Shown here: piece by piece, positions 20,960 to 33,663 of the stretch
How positions within the stretch are numbered: the stretch's first letter is position 1
How the letters are laid out: each line of letters opens with the position of its first letter
NCBI RefSeq assembly: GCF_007677875.1
Contig: NZ_VEDO01000021.1
Coordinates: 1-64,000, forward strand
Origin: Variovorax boronicumulans
GTDB lineage: Bacteria > Pseudomonadota > Gammaproteobacteria > Burkholderiales > Burkholderiaceae_C
Reading direction: 5' to 3'
DNA length: 64,000 nucleotides
Notes under the pieces: model-generated
Database searches by the model: none
Told to the model about the DNA's origin: nothing
The model's input: only the letters and a program-made list of their open reading frames with translations
Program-made: the position numbers and the translations under genes

Positions 20960-21919
20960 CTAGAAGCTCACGTCCACGACGACGTTGTCGGTGTAGGTGC
21001 CCGGCGCCGGATTGGCCTGGTCCTGGTAGATGCGGGCGCTGTAGGGGATCGTCTGCACGCTGTTGCCGGTGGCGGGCGCCGGGCCGGGTGCGCGCTCTGC
21101 GGCATTGGCACTGCCCCAGACGGTGTTGTCGGCCTTGAAGATGTCGTAGGCCAGCCGCGAGGCGCCCGAGGCCATGCGCCGGCGCCCGCCGCTGGCATAG
21201 CTGCCGGGCGACAGGCCCACGGTGTAGACCATGTTGCGGCTGCATTGCAGGCTGATGTTCTGCGACACCGTTGGGAAACCGGCCAGCAGTGGCGCGCTGC
21301 CGAAACTCACGGGCGGTGCCGTGATGGTGCAGTCGTTGCTGACGGTCAGCGAAATGGTCAGGTTGCGCACGGTGGTGCCGGTGTTGGTGACCCCCACGCA
21401 CACACCCAGCGCACCGATCAGGCCCTCGCAGATGTTGAAGTAGGTCCAGGTCACCTGCACCGTGTCGGTGTACACGCCGGCGGGGATGTTCGGGCCGGGC
21501 GTGGTGGCGATGTACAGCGGCACGTTGGTGCTGCTGCCCGAGGTCAGCAGGCTGACCAGGTTGGCGCCGTTCAGGTCCACCACCAGCGCGCCGCTGGCGT
21601 AGCCCGTGCTGTAGCCGGTGTTGCTGTAGATCTGGTAGGGAATCTGGTAGCTGCTGTTGGCCGTGTTCTTGAGCGTGAGGCCGCTGGTCGCCGTCTGCAG
21701 CTGGCCCTTGAGCGTGGGCGTCCCGTTCAGCAGGGCCAGCACCACGCCCGTGCAACTGAAGTTGAAACTGGCCGCCGTGGTCAGCGTCGGACCGCTGGCC
21801 ACGCGCTGGGTGGCAGCGCCAGGCAGCAGCCCCCCGGTTTCGGTCATGGTGCAGGCGCTGGCGCCGAGCGGCGCCAGGGCGGCCAGCGTCAGCAGCAGGG
21901 CAAGGGTCGATGGCTGCAT
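20960..21919 (-). CDS. Spore coat U (SCPU) domain tip protein of archaic chaperone-usher pilus (CsuE-like)
   Basis: A 319-residue secreted protein with a signal peptide (LALLLTLAALAPLGASA, residues 5-21) and two SCPU modules. The first is about residues 22-175 and the second about 190-319, the latter ending with the donor-strand-type motif PAPGTYTDNVVVDVSF. Two-domain SCPU proteins at the end of csu-type operons form the pilus tip adhesin. Paired Cys residues (CTM, FSCTG, NDCTI, LQCSRN) fit the expected disulfides. The ATG at 21919 follows the usher stop by 16 nt. Confidence 0.87.
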   Translation of the reverse strand: MQPSTLALLLTLAALAPLGASACTMTETGGLLPGAATQRVASGPTLTTAASFNFSCTGVVLALLNGTPTLKGQLQTATSGLTLKNTANSSYQIPYQIYSNTGYSTGYASGALVVDLNGANLVSLLTSGSSTNVPLYIATTPGPNIPAGVYTDTVQVTWTYFNICEGLIGALGVCVGVTNTGTTVRNLTISLTVSNDCTITAPPVSFGSAPLLAGFPTVSQNISLQCSRNMVYTVGLSPGSYASGGRRRMASGASRLAYDIFKADNTVWGSANAAERAPGPAPATGNSVQTIPYSARIYQDQANPAPGTYTDNVVVDVSF

Positions 21920-21935
21920 GGCATGTTGCACGGGT

Positions 21936-24302
21936 TCAGGGCCAGCGGCCCGCCATGGCGTTGGAAGGCAAGGGCTGGCACACCAGCGGCCCCAGCCGGG
22001 CCACGCCGCGGGCCTGAGCATCCATCGCGAAGCGGACCCTGCAGCCCGGAAAGCCGGCCCCGCGCACCAGCAGTTCGTTGTCCGTCGCCAGGCCCTCCAG
22101 GTACACCTGGCCGTCCCAGCCCAGCGTGGCGCTGCGGCCGGAGCCCAGCAGCTGTACCGACAGGCCCACCGGGAGCGGCCGGCCGCTGCCGTCCACCAGC
22201 GTGAGGCTCGCTGCACGGACCTGCTGGATCGGAAAGCGCAGCAGCGCGCCGCTGCCCGAGCCCAGCAGCACGCGCTGCTCGGAATGCGGCACCTGCATGT
22301 CCTCGGGCAGGTCCAGCAGGTCGATCTCGAAGCGCGCCGGGTAGTAGGCGTTGACACCGGGCACCAGCAGGTGGCCGCGGACATTGGTGCGGCCGACCAC
22401 CTGGTTTTCGAAGCGCACGGGGACGTCGGCCACGCCGGTGGCGACCAGCGCGAAGGCGTCGTTGATGCGGTTGGCCGCAAACCAGCCGCCGTCCATGCCG
22501 ACGATGGCGCCGCTGGCGCCGGCCCAGGTGGAGCTGCGTCCGCCCTGGGCGTAGGCGCCGCCCTGCAGCTGCACGTGATCGCCGCGCCAGGTCATGCTGC
22601 CCTGGCGGTAGTCGTCCGGTCCGGCGCCGTTGGCATACGAGAGATTCCACCCCAGGCCACCGGCCGGCGGCGGCGTGCGGCTGTATTGCAGCTGGCGGCC
22701 GAAGCCGCTGCGGTCGCGCGTGCCGACCACGCTCATGGCACCGCGATCGCCCAGCAGCAGCGTCCATTGCAGCTGCACGAGGTAGTCGCCGGCACCCAGC
22801 GCCTTGTTCAGGTTCAGCGACAGGAAGCTGTCGCTGCCCAGCGCGCGCGAGTAGCTGGCCGTGGCGATGCGGCTGCGCGCTCCGTCCAGCGCCTGGGCAT
22901 CGAAGTAGCCGAGGGCGACGGCACCGACCGCGCCCAGCGACAGGCTGGTCGTGAGCTGGGTGTTGCTGCGGCCCGCGGTGGCACCCTGCCGCCGGTCCAG
23001 CCCCGCCAGGTCGCGCCAGCCACCGGTGCGCTGGGTGTGCTGCAGCCCCAGGCCGAAGCGCTGGGCGTTGTACTGGTAGCCCGCGGTCCACTGCACGCCG
23101 TCGCCGCCGTGCGCGAGCGCGCCGTTGACCACACCGTAGCGCCCCAGCGCCACCACGGCACCGGCACCGCCCACGCGCAGGCCGCGCGCCAGCTCGCCGC
23201 GCGCCTCCAGCGTCAGGGCGTCGCTCAAACCGTAGCGCCAGCTGCCGCTGGCGACCGCGCGGCCGTAGCCGAAGCTGTCCTGGCCATAGCCGCGCCGCAG
23301 CGCGCCGGCGGACAGTGCGTAGTCGTCCGTACCGGTCTTGAGCAAGGTGCTGGAGACGTAGAACGGCACCGTGGTCAGCACCTGGCGGCCCAGCGCGTCG
23401 GTGGTGACCACCGTGGCCTCGCCTGCGCCCGTGATGAAGGGCATGGTGTTCAGCGTGAACGGCCCGGGCTGGACCTTCTCGCGGCCCGCGCGCTGACCGT
23501 TGATGAACAGGTCCACGGCGGAAGGCACGGCGGCCTGGCCCGAGAAACTGGGCAGCGGGTAGGGCACGAGGTCGGGCCGGATCGCGAAGTTGCGTGCGAC
23601 CTGGATGCCTCCGATGCGCACCGCGCTGCCCCAGGGCAGGGTGGCCGTGATCAGGTCGCCGGCCGTGACCGAGCGCACGGCGTCGGTGTCCGAATAGCGC
23701 CAACTGGTGTCATAGCGCAGGTAGCCGCGGCCTCCCGCCCCGCCGGCGCCGTCCGTTCCGGTACGGGTGTGGCGCGCGACGCCGGTGTTGGACAGCAGGC
23801 CCCATGCGCCGAACCAGCGCTGCTCGGTCCATAGCGCGGTGCTGGACTCGGTGCGGCCGGGGTTGGCGGCATAGAGTTCGTAGTTGAGCAGGAAGCCGCT
23901 GCCCACCGTGGGTCGCAGCCGTTCGACCGGCGCACCACTGCCCAGCTGCTGCGCGGGCAGCCAGGACGGGGGCAGCATGAGTTCCAGCCGCTGGGCCACG
24001 CTGTCGTAGCGCACGCCCAGGCCTTCGATGCGGTCCACCGCCACCAGTTGGGCGCCCGTCGCCGGAAAGCGCACGTGCAGCGCGCGCAGCGTGTCCGCGG
24101 CCACGTGGTAGCTGCCGTCCTTCACGAGCACGGGCACCACCTGGCCGGTGGCTTGCTGGTTGACCACCAGCTCCAGGTACAGCGTGGCGCCGGCCAGCGC
24201 CGCCGCGGCACCGGGCTGCGGCGGCGGGGGCAGTCCCTGGGCTGGGACGCTGGAGCTGGCGATGGCTGCCATCAGGACGGTGAACGACGGCAGTGCATGC
24301 AT
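21936..24302 (-). CDS. Outer membrane fimbrial usher (CsuD/FimD family)
   Basis: A 788-residue usher with an N-terminal signal peptide (to about residue 22), a periplasmic N-terminal domain (LYLELVVNQQATGQVVPVLV), a large beta-barrel with plug (about 130-650) and C-terminal domains. The plug region includes DLFINGQRAGREKVQPGPF, a well-conserved usher motif. The usher secretes and polymerises pilin subunits brought by the periplasmic chaperone. It starts 9 nt after the chaperone stop. Length is typical for the archaic (sigma) class. Confidence 0.93.
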   Translation of the reverse strand: MHALPSFTVLMAAIASSSVPAQGLPPPPQPGAAAALAGATLYLELVVNQQATGQVVPVLVKDGSYHVAADTLRALHVRFPATGAQLVAVDRIEGLGVRYDSVAQRLELMLPPSWLPAQQLGSGAPVERLRPTVGSGFLLNYELYAANPGRTESSTALWTEQRWFGAWGLLSNTGVARHTRTGTDGAGGAGGRGYLRYDTSWRYSDTDAVRSVTAGDLITATLPWGSAVRIGGIQVARNFAIRPDLVPYPLPSFSGQAAVPSAVDLFINGQRAGREKVQPGPFTLNTMPFITGAGEATVVTTDALGRQVLTTVPFYVSSTLLKTGTDDYALSAGALRRGYGQDSFGYGRAVASGSWRYGLSDALTLEARGELARGLRVGGAGAVVALGRYGVVNGALAHGGDGVQWTAGYQYNAQRFGLGLQHTQRTGGWRDLAGLDRRQGATAGRSNTQLTTSLSLGAVGAVALGYFDAQALDGARSRIATASYSRALGSDSFLSLNLNKALGAGDYLVQLQWTLLLGDRGAMSVVGTRDRSGFGRQLQYSRTPPPAGGLGWNLSYANGAGPDDYRQGSMTWRGDHVQLQGGAYAQGGRSSTWAGASGAIVGMDGGWFAANRINDAFALVATGVADVPVRFENQVVGRTNVRGHLLVPGVNAYYPARFEIDLLDLPEDMQVPHSEQRVLLGSGSGALLRFPIQQVRAASLTLVDGSGRPLPVGLSVQLLGSGRSATLGWDGQVYLEGLATDNELLVRGAGFPGCRVRFAMDAQARGVARLGPLVCQPLPSNAMAGRWP

Positions 24303-24311
24303 CGGCCGCGG

Positions 24312-25085
24312 CTATTGCGCCACGAACACGGTCACGGCCTCGGCGTTGTTCACCCGGGCCTGCGGGACGTGGCCCGGCGGCGGTGGCTGTTCGAGCTTCC
24401 AGCGCATCTCCGCGCCGGGCAGCACATAGCCGAGCAGACCGGGGTTGACGGTCACCAGCGCGTTGCCCCGCGCCCACTGCACGGCCGTGAGCCGCGCGTG
24501 GGCGCGGCCGTCGTTGCGCACGAACAGGTAATGCCCGTCCATGCCGCGCTCCGTACGCCAGCGCAGCTCCGGCTTGGCGGCGGTGGCGGCGTCGCGCGGC
24601 CTGTCGGCGCGCGGCTTGGTCCAGTGGTCCTTGCCCGACACGAACAGCGGCACCGAGTAACGGATCTGCAGCTTGATGCCCATGGCGCTGCCCTGGCGCT
24701 GGCCGTCCTCGCCGCCGTCGGCATTGGGGAGCTCGTCCACGAGCACGCGGTACGCCAGTTCCGTGCCCTGCGGTGCGGGCCGGGTGTTCATGAGCCGCAC
24801 CAGCTGGCGCTGGCCGGGCGGAACCACGGCCATGGGCGGACTGGCGATCACTGTTTCCTGGACCGCGTAGCTGTCGGTTCCGTCGCCCTGGCTCCAGGCC
24901 AGCACGCGGATCTGCAGCGACATCGGCTGCTGGCCACGGTTCTCCAGCCAGAGGGCGGCGGCACGCTGGTCGTCCTCGATCACGGGATCGAGCGGCCAGA
25001 TCATGAGCGAGGATTGGGCCTGCGCCGCAGCGCCGACCAGGCAGGCGGCCAGTCCCAGGGTGTGCAACAGGACGGGGCGCAGCAT
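24312..25085 (-). CDS. Periplasmic pilus assembly chaperone (CsuC-like)
   Basis: A 257-residue PapD-like two-domain immunoglobulin protein with a signal peptide (LGLAACLVGAAAQA). The subunit-binding edge strand is RQLVRLMNTRP and the chaperone core includes AALWLENRGQQPMSLQIRVLAW. It caps pilin subunits by donor-strand complementation until they reach the usher. It starts 10 nt after the preceding SCPU gene. The C-terminal domain carries an insertion (about 170-200, RADRPRDAATAAKPE) that looks like a flexible loop. Confidence 0.9.
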   Translation of the reverse strand: MLRPVLLHTLGLAACLVGAAAQAQSSLMIWPLDPVIEDDQRAAALWLENRGQQPMSLQIRVLAWSQGDGTDSYAVQETVIASPPMAVVPPGQRQLVRLMNTRPAPQGTELAYRVLVDELPNADGGEDGQRQGSAMGIKLQIRYSVPLFVSGKDHWTKPRADRPRDAATAAKPELRWRTERGMDGHYLFVRNDGRAHARLTAVQWARGNALVTVNPGLLGYVLPGAEMRWKLEQPPPPGHVPQARVNNAEAVTVFVAQ

Positions 25086-25095
25086 CGGCGGTCTC

Positions 25096-25638
25096 CTACC
25101 AGCTGAAGACCACCTGCAAGGTGTCGGTGTAGTTGCCTGCCGGCAAGCCGGCGCCCGGTGCGGTGGCGCGGCCATAGACCGGCACCAGCGTCGGCCCGGC
25201 GCTGGCGTCCACGGAAACGCCCATGCCGGGCGCCACCACGGCACCGCCACCGGGCTGGGTGGTCAGCACGTAGGGAAGGTAGAAACTGCCGAAGCGCATC
25301 CGGCGCTGGCTGCCCAGGGCGTTCTGGCCCCCGTCGATGGTCATGGTGACGGTGGCGCCGGGCGTGCACTGCACCTGGGCGGGGCTGGCGGCCAGCCCGA
25401 TGGCGGCGTCATAGTTGCCGGCCTGCACGGCCGGATGGCTGCCGAAATCGAGCTTGCCGAAGCCGATGCCGCTGGTCTGCGATACGTTGCCCACCACCCA
25501 GCAGCCCGACGACACCGTCGCGCTGACCAGGAAATTGGCGGTGGTGGGGACCTGCGTCGCCGCGTGCGACATCCCGATTCCCACCACGGCAAGCCACACG
25601 CTGCCGCCGACCGCCGCACGCCGCATTGACGAACGCAT
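25096..25638 (-). CDS. SCPU domain pilin subunit (CsuA/CsuB-like)
   Basis: A 180-residue secreted protein with a signal peptide (residues about 8-26) and one SCPU module. Conserved features are LVSATVSSGCWVVG with the first Cys, KLDFGSHP, VQCTPGATVTMTIDGGQN with the second Cys, MRFGSFYLPYVL and the C-terminal polymerisation strand GNYTDTLQVVFSW. It is the minor pilin between the putative major pilin and the chaperone. Only one such minor subunit is present, versus two (CsuA and CsuB) in the Acinetobacter operon. Confidence 0.86.
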   Translation of the reverse strand: MRSSMRRAAVGGSVWLAVVGIGMSHAATQVPTTANFLVSATVSSGCWVVGNVSQTSGIGFGKLDFGSHPAVQAGNYDAAIGLAASPAQVQCTPGATVTMTIDGGQNALGSQRRMRFGSFYLPYVLTTQPGGGAVVAPGMGVSVDASAGPTLVPVYGRATAPGAGLPAGNYTDTLQVVFSW

Positions 25639-25721
25639 GGACCTCCTTGGATGTCAATGGACGAATTTTGAAACAGTTTCGCAAACTATTGTGCTGGGGA
25701 TCGCCCGAATAGGGTCATAAG

Positions 25722-26306
25722 TCACCAAGCCAGTGTGACCTGCAGCACATCGGTGTAGGTGCCAGAGACGAGGGCGGCGGCGCTGGTCTTGTTGATGCGG
25801 CCATAAATGGGCAGCGGCAGGGCCACGCCCGTGCCCGGCAGGGTGACGCCGACGGCGCTGGCGCTGGTGGGGTAGGCATTGGTCATGCCGACGTCGCTGT
25901 AGACCTCGTAGGGCAGGTAGTTGGAGGTGCCGAGCTTCATGGCGCGCGAGCCGACCCCCACGGAGCCGCCCTGGCCAGCGTTGTTGCCGCCGGAGACGGT
26001 GATGGACAGGGAGGTCACGTCGGGCGAGCACAGGATCTGGGTGGCGCCGGCGCCACCGGCGCCGCCGGAAGCCGTGGCGGCCAGGATGCCGGTGAAGGTG
26101 GCCGGCTGGGTGCCGAAATCCAGGGCGCCGAAGTTCACGCCGGTGGAGCCGGCCCCGGGGGCACCGGAGACGATGCAACCGGCCTGCAAGGTCATTTGCG
26201 CATTGAGTTGGCCGGCCAGCGAGCCGGCAGCAATGGCCTGGGGTGCGGCCAGCACCGCGGCGGTGGACAGGGCAGCCAGGGCGATTCGGGTGACGGTGCG
26301 GCGCAT
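25722..26306 (-). CDS. SCPU domain major pilin subunit (CsuA/B-like)
   Basis: A 194-residue secreted protein with a signal peptide ending near PQAIAA, one SCPU module with two Cys (AGCIVSG and LCSPD), VNFGALDFGTQP, RAMKLGTSNYLPYEVYSD and the terminal strand GTYTDVLQVTLAW. As first gene of the operon it is the likely shaft pilin. A Gly/Ala-rich loop (ATASGGAGGAGATQ) is unusual. An 83-nt gap separates it from the next pilin gene. The 54-bp dyad element at 26387-26440 lies about 80-135 nt upstream and may control it. Confidence 0.87.
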   Translation of the reverse strand: MRRTVTRIALAALSTAAVLAAPQAIAAGSLAGQLNAQMTLQAGCIVSGAPGAGSTGVNFGALDFGTQPATFTGILAATASGGAGGAGATQILCSPDVTSLSITVSGGNNAGQGGSVGVGSRAMKLGTSNYLPYEVYSDVGMTNAYPTSASAVGVTLPGTGVALPLPIYGRINKTSAAALVSGTYTDVLQVTLAW

Positions 26307-26386
26307 GGTGGACCTCGTTGCGTTGGGTTGTGGGGCCGGACCGCTTGGCGATCCGATGGCCTGGATTGTTCAACCCGGCGCCGCTT

Positions 26387-26440
26387 CAAGCGTGGCGCAA
26401 CTGTGGCGCCTGGCAGCGCGGCGCGTCACAGTTGCGTCAC
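26387..26440. promoter_or_regulatory. 54-bp dyad element, copy 1 (upstream of pilus operon)
   Basis: Left arm GTGGCGCAACTGTGGCGC (26392-26409), 13-nt spacer, right arm GCGTCACAGTTGCGTCAC (26423-26440). The right arm's reverse complement matches the left arm at 16 of 18 positions. Each arm is itself a direct repeat with 11-nt period (TGTGACGC AAC TGTGACGC on the minus strand). A second copy with the same arm lengths and spacer lies at 30547-30600. It sits between the kinase 2 stop (26453) and the pilin start (26306). The layout fits a regulator-binding site; no T-run follows, so a rho-independent terminator is less likely. Confidence 0.6.
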
Positions 26441-26452
26441 AGTCGCCTCGCG

Positions 26453-30277
<3,825 letters not shown>

Positions 30278-30546
30278 GGCAAACCTCCGTGGCAGGGCGG
30301 CTGCAAAACCGCCGAGACTAAGCGCCTCGCCGGCCTGGGCGCGTAGGACAGGGCGACAAGCACGGCCTTTCGCCCAGACGGCCGGCGTGGCCGGCAGCAC
30401 GCCGGGCCAGAGGCCGTGGACCGGCGGTATCGGCCTCGCGGCCGCCGTCGACCGGCAGCGGCCGCGGTGGTCTTGGTGTTGGTGCTGCGCATGGATGACT
30501 TCGTCGCGCTTGGAAGACGGGCCCCATTGTCCTGGCCGATGTCTGG

Positions 30547-30600
30547 CAAGCGTGGCGCAACGGTGGCAGCGCGCGGCGTGGCGCGACACAGTCGCGTCAC
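30547..30600. promoter_or_regulatory. 54-bp dyad element, copy 2 (upstream of hybrid kinase 2)
   Basis: Same plan as 26387-26440: CAAGC, left arm GTGGCGCAACGGTGGCAG (30552-30569), 13-nt spacer, right arm GCGACACAGTCGCGTCAC (30583-30600). By my count about 45 of 54 positions equal copy 1. It ends at the 3' edge of the zur-like pseudogene frame and lies some 270-325 nt upstream of the kinase 2 start. The stretch 30278-30546 between it and the kinase holds no gene that I can support. Confidence 0.6.
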
Positions 30601-31105
30601 ATTTCGGATGGGCTATCGCCGCTGGGCATCCTGCGCCTGGCAGCGCACGCAATCCACAGGATCTCCATGCCATAGGCATCCAGCCCCAGGCCGGCCAGGG
30701 CCTGCTCGACCTGGTCGCCGAGGGCGAGGTTGTCCCACTCGGTGGCATCGCCGCAGCGCCCGCAGACCAGGAACACCGGGTCGTTGTGCGGGTGCGGGCC
30801 GTGCTTGCAGACCACGAAGCTGCTGGTGGCCGCGACTTTGTGGACCAGGCCCTGCTCGACCAGGAATTCGGGCGCGCGGTAGACCGTCATCGGCGCCACG
30901 CCCGGGTTCAGCGCGCGCATGTCGGCCAGCAGGTCGTAGGCCTTGCCCGCGCCGTCGCGCGCCAGCAGCAGCTCCAGCACCAGCGCGCGTTGCTCTGTCG
31001 GCTGCGCGCCCTGCGCGGCGCAGCGCGCCCGGGCCTGCGCCAGCGCCTGGGCGTGCTGACGCGGCGTGGGCTGCCTGGTGGTCTGCGCGGGGGGCTCGTG
31101 GTCAT
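30597..31105 (-). pseudogene. Zur/Fur family zinc uptake regulator, frameshifted remnant
   Basis: The middle of the frame is a clear Fur-family regulator: helix-turn-helix part [46 protein letters not shown] with one CxxC. Two lesions are visible. The likely ATG (31103-31105, reading MTTSPP) is out of frame with the body by one base next to a run of six G (31089-31094). Near the end, the second CxxC (CVRC, 30640-30651) and its natural tail QAQDAQRR with stop TAG (30613-30615) are in another frame from GMEI, so a base was lost around 30652-30659. The current frame runs on to 30597. Without the second CxxC the structural zinc site would fail. Sequencing error is the alternative. Confidence 0.65.
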
Positions 31106-31870
31106 CCTCCAGCGCGGCCTCGTCCCGGTTGTGCAGCCACGACAGGCCGGCCTGCCCATCGTGATCGGCGTGGCGTTGTGGGTGACCGGGTCGATGCCGT
31201 CCAGGCGCGTGGTCGAGGGCGTGCCGCTGTTGCCGATGTCGACGAAACGCGCCAGTGCGGGGTGGCCGGCGATGGTGCCCTGCGTGTAGCTGCCGTGCAT
31301 GCCGGGGCATGGCGCCTCCAGGCGGTCCACGAAACCGTAGCCTGCGCCCTGGCGGCGGTAGACCTCGATCTGCGTCGGGCCGCTGTTCGCAGGGTCGCGC
31401 CAACTGGTGATCAGGTGCGCGCCGTTGGGCTCGGCGAAGCCGTGCATGGGCAAGGGCAGGGCCAGCGACGCCAGCAGGTGGCCGGCGCCGATGCAGGCGT
31501 CCGCGAACAACTGGGCCGAGGCGTTCTGTGAGGTCGCGGCGCGGCCGTCCATGAAGAGCGCGGCCTGGCCGGCGCGTTCGTCGTGGTGCGTTGGCTGCGG
31601 GCCGTCGATGCGCATCGTCAGCTGGCGCGGCGCTTCCTTTTAGTCGTGGTCGTGGTCGTGGTCGCCGTGGTCTTCCTGCCAGATGCCGCCGTCGACGATC
31701 TGCGTCGCGTCCTGCGGGCGTTGCAGCGCCAGCGCGTAGCGGCCACCCGGGCTGACGTAGACCGCGCTCGGCGCGTTGGCCAATGTGAAGCTGGCGACCA
31801 CGATGGCGCTGTGCAGGTCGTGCAGGCACAGCATGGGCGAGGCGGCCTCGGCGATCGCCAGGCCGCCGCG
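31106..31870 (-). pseudogene. AztD-like zinc metallochaperone (beta-propeller) remnant
   Basis: One reading frame runs from GGLAIAEAASPMLCLHDL through SPGGRYALALQRPQDATQ to the His/Asp-rich QEDHGDHDHDHD. It is interrupted by TAA (31640-31642), then continues in the same frame as KEAPRQLTMRIDG, AALFMDGRAATSQNASAQ, MHGFAEPNGAHLITSWRD, LEAPCPGMHGSYTQG and IAGHPALARFVDIGNSG. It has no signal peptide, a probable internal deletion after SYTQG, and a final frame change near 31160. The His-rich loop and repeat style resemble periplasmic zinc chaperones that work with AztABC transporters, a family link from memory. Adjacency to the zur remnant supports a lost zinc locus. Confidence 0.55.
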
Positions 31871-31946
31871 AAAAGCACAACGGGCCGGGACGCGCACCGC
31901 GCATCCCAGCCCCTCGACGTATGTCGGCCGCTGCGTGCGGCGCTGG

Positions 31947-33425
31947 TCAGTGCGCTTCGGCGGCCTTGGCGGCCTCGATCGCATCGGCCGTGTTGTCGCC
32001 CGTGCCGTTGAAGTAGATGTTGAGCAGCACAGCGGAGATCGCCGTCAGCAGGATGCCGGACTCCAGCAGCGGGTGCAGGCCGTGCGCCATCTGCTGCATC
32101 CAGCGCGGCGCCACCAGCGGGATCAGGCCGAAGCCGATGGCCAGCGCGACGATGTACAGGTTGTTGCGGTTGCCGCGGAAGTCCACGGCCGACAGGATGC
32201 GGATGCCGGTGGCCGCCACCATGCCGAACATCACGAGGCCGGCGCCGCCGAGCACGAAGGTGGGCACGCTCTCGACCAGCGCCCCCATCTTGGGCAACAG
32301 GCCCAGCACCACCATGATCACGCCGCCGGCCACGCAGACCCAGCGGCTGCGCACGCCGGTCACGCCGACCAGGCCCACGTTCTGGCTGAAGCTGGTGTAG
32401 GGGAAGGTGTTGAACACGCCGCCGATCACGGTGCCCAGTCCGTCGGTGCGCAGGCCCGCGGCCAGTTCGGCCTGCGAGATCTTCTTGCCCGTGATGTCCG
32501 ACAGCGCGAGGAACATGCCGGTCGACTCGATCATCACGACCACCATGACCAGCGTCATGGTCAGGATCATCACCGGGTCGAAGGTCGGCATGCCGAAGGC
32601 CAGCGGCGTGACGACGTCGAACCAGGCCGCCTCGGCCACCTTGTGGAAGTCCATCTTGCCCACGGCCACGGCCACGGCGCAGCCGGCCACGATGCCCAGC
32701 AGCACCGAGATGTTGGCGACGAAGCCGCGGCCGAAACGCACCAGCAAGAGGATGAAGACCAGCACCGCGGCGGCGATGCCCATGGTGTCGAGCGCGCCGT
32801 ACTTCGGGTTGTCCTGCATCGGGATCGGGCCCAGCAGCTGGCCGACCGGCACGCCCTTGGCCTCGGCCGCGGCGCGCGTGGCGTCCACCAGGCGCACCAG
32901 CGCGTCGGCGTTGACGGTCTGCGCCATCGAGGCCGGCCCTCCCATGGCCCAGCCAACGCCCACGCGCATGAGGCTGATCCCGATCACGGCGATGATGGTG
33001 CCCGTCACCACGGGCGGGAAGAAGCGCAGCATCTTGCTGATGGCCGGCGCAATCAGCATGGAGATGACGCCCGCGCCGATGATGGCGCCAAAGATCGCGC
33101 GCGCGCCCTCCACGCCCGGCATGGCGTTGGCGAAGGCCACCATCGGGCCGACGGCCGCGAAGGTCACGCCCATCATCACGGGCAGCTTGATGCCGAACCA
33201 GCGCGTCATGCCGAAGGACTGGATCAGTGTGACGATGCCGCAGCAGAACAGGTCGGCGCTGATCAGCATGGCCACCTGGTGCGGCGTGAGCTGCAGCGCA
33301 CGGCCGACGATCAGCGGCACCGCCACCGCACCGGCATAGATCACAAGGACGTGCTGCAGGCCCAGCGCGGCCAGGCGGCCGGTGGGCAGGCGTTCATCCA
33401 CGGGGTGGACAGCGGGCGTGGTCAT
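31947..33425 (-). CDS. NCS2 family nucleobase:cation symporter (urate/xanthine permease type)
   Basis: A 492-residue inner-membrane permease with about 12-14 helices. NCS2 signatures are GLQHVLVIYAGAVAVPLIVG near the N terminus (the QH motif), SADLFCCGIVTLIQS, NVGLVGVTGVRSRWV and NTFPYTSFSQN. Members close to UacT/PbuX take up urate or xanthine with protons or Na+. The ATG at 33425 has GGAG 9 nt upstream; a GTG at 33440 is less likely. Placement next to hiuH and the allantoin genes supports urate or xanthine. The motif at 33601-33614 lies 176 nt upstream. Confidence 0.9.
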   Translation of the reverse strand: MTTPAVHPVDERLPTGRLAALGLQHVLVIYAGAVAVPLIVGRALQLTPHQVAMLISADLFCCGIVTLIQSFGMTRWFGIKLPVMMGVTFAAVGPMVAFANAMPGVEGARAIFGAIIGAGVISMLIAPAISKMLRFFPPVVTGTIIAVIGISLMRVGVGWAMGGPASMAQTVNADALVRLVDATRAAAEAKGVPVGQLLGPIPMQDNPKYGALDTMGIAAAVLVFILLLVRFGRGFVANISVLLGIVAGCAVAVAVGKMDFHKVAEAAWFDVVTPLAFGMPTFDPVMILTMTLVMVVVMIESTGMFLALSDITGKKISQAELAAGLRTDGLGTVIGGVFNTFPYTSFSQNVGLVGVTGVRSRWVCVAGGVIMVVLGLLPKMGALVESVPTFVLGGAGLVMFGMVAATGIRILSAVDFRGNRNNLYIVALAIGFGLIPLVAPRWMQQMAHGLHPLLESGILLTAISAVLLNIYFNGTGDNTADAIEAAKAAEAH

Positions 33426-33600
33426 CGGGGCGTTCTCCACAGGACTTCGGACAAGTGCACGCGCGCTGGACGGCTTTCAGTAGGGGAAGCCGCGGCCAGT
33501 GCCGGCCGGTTCTTCCCCCCACCACAGCGGGTTCTGTGAGGAGCTTCGGTCGCAAAACTCCTTGGAGAAGGAGACCCGCGGCGACCTGGGTATAAGGCCT

Positions 33601-33614
33601 ATCGTATACACTAT
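33601..33614. promoter_or_regulatory. ATCGTATAC-type site upstream of permease
   Basis: ATCGTATACACTAT, matching ATCGTATACGCGAT upstream of hiuH at 12 of 14 positions. It is part of a longer imperfect palindrome beginning CTAT and ending ATAG. GTATAC-centred palindromes are the usual operator type of FCD-GntR regulators, and one such regulator is encoded at 39610 among the same pathway genes. Confidence 0.5.
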
Positions 33615-33663
33615 AGAACGTTTTTGTCTCCGGAAAAACCCTTTGATCGCATACTGATGGAGC

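Noticed and set aside
26392-26440. Dyad read as a rho-independent terminator of hybrid kinase 2
   Set aside because: No T-run follows on either strand, the minus-strand transcript would contain A-C mismatches, and a matching copy exists upstream of the kinase where no terminator is needed in that form.
33618-33640. AT-rich hairpin GTTTTT/AAAAAC as terminator of hiuH
   Set aside because: The stem is only 6 bp and weak, and it lies within the probable permease promoter; no strong claim is possible.
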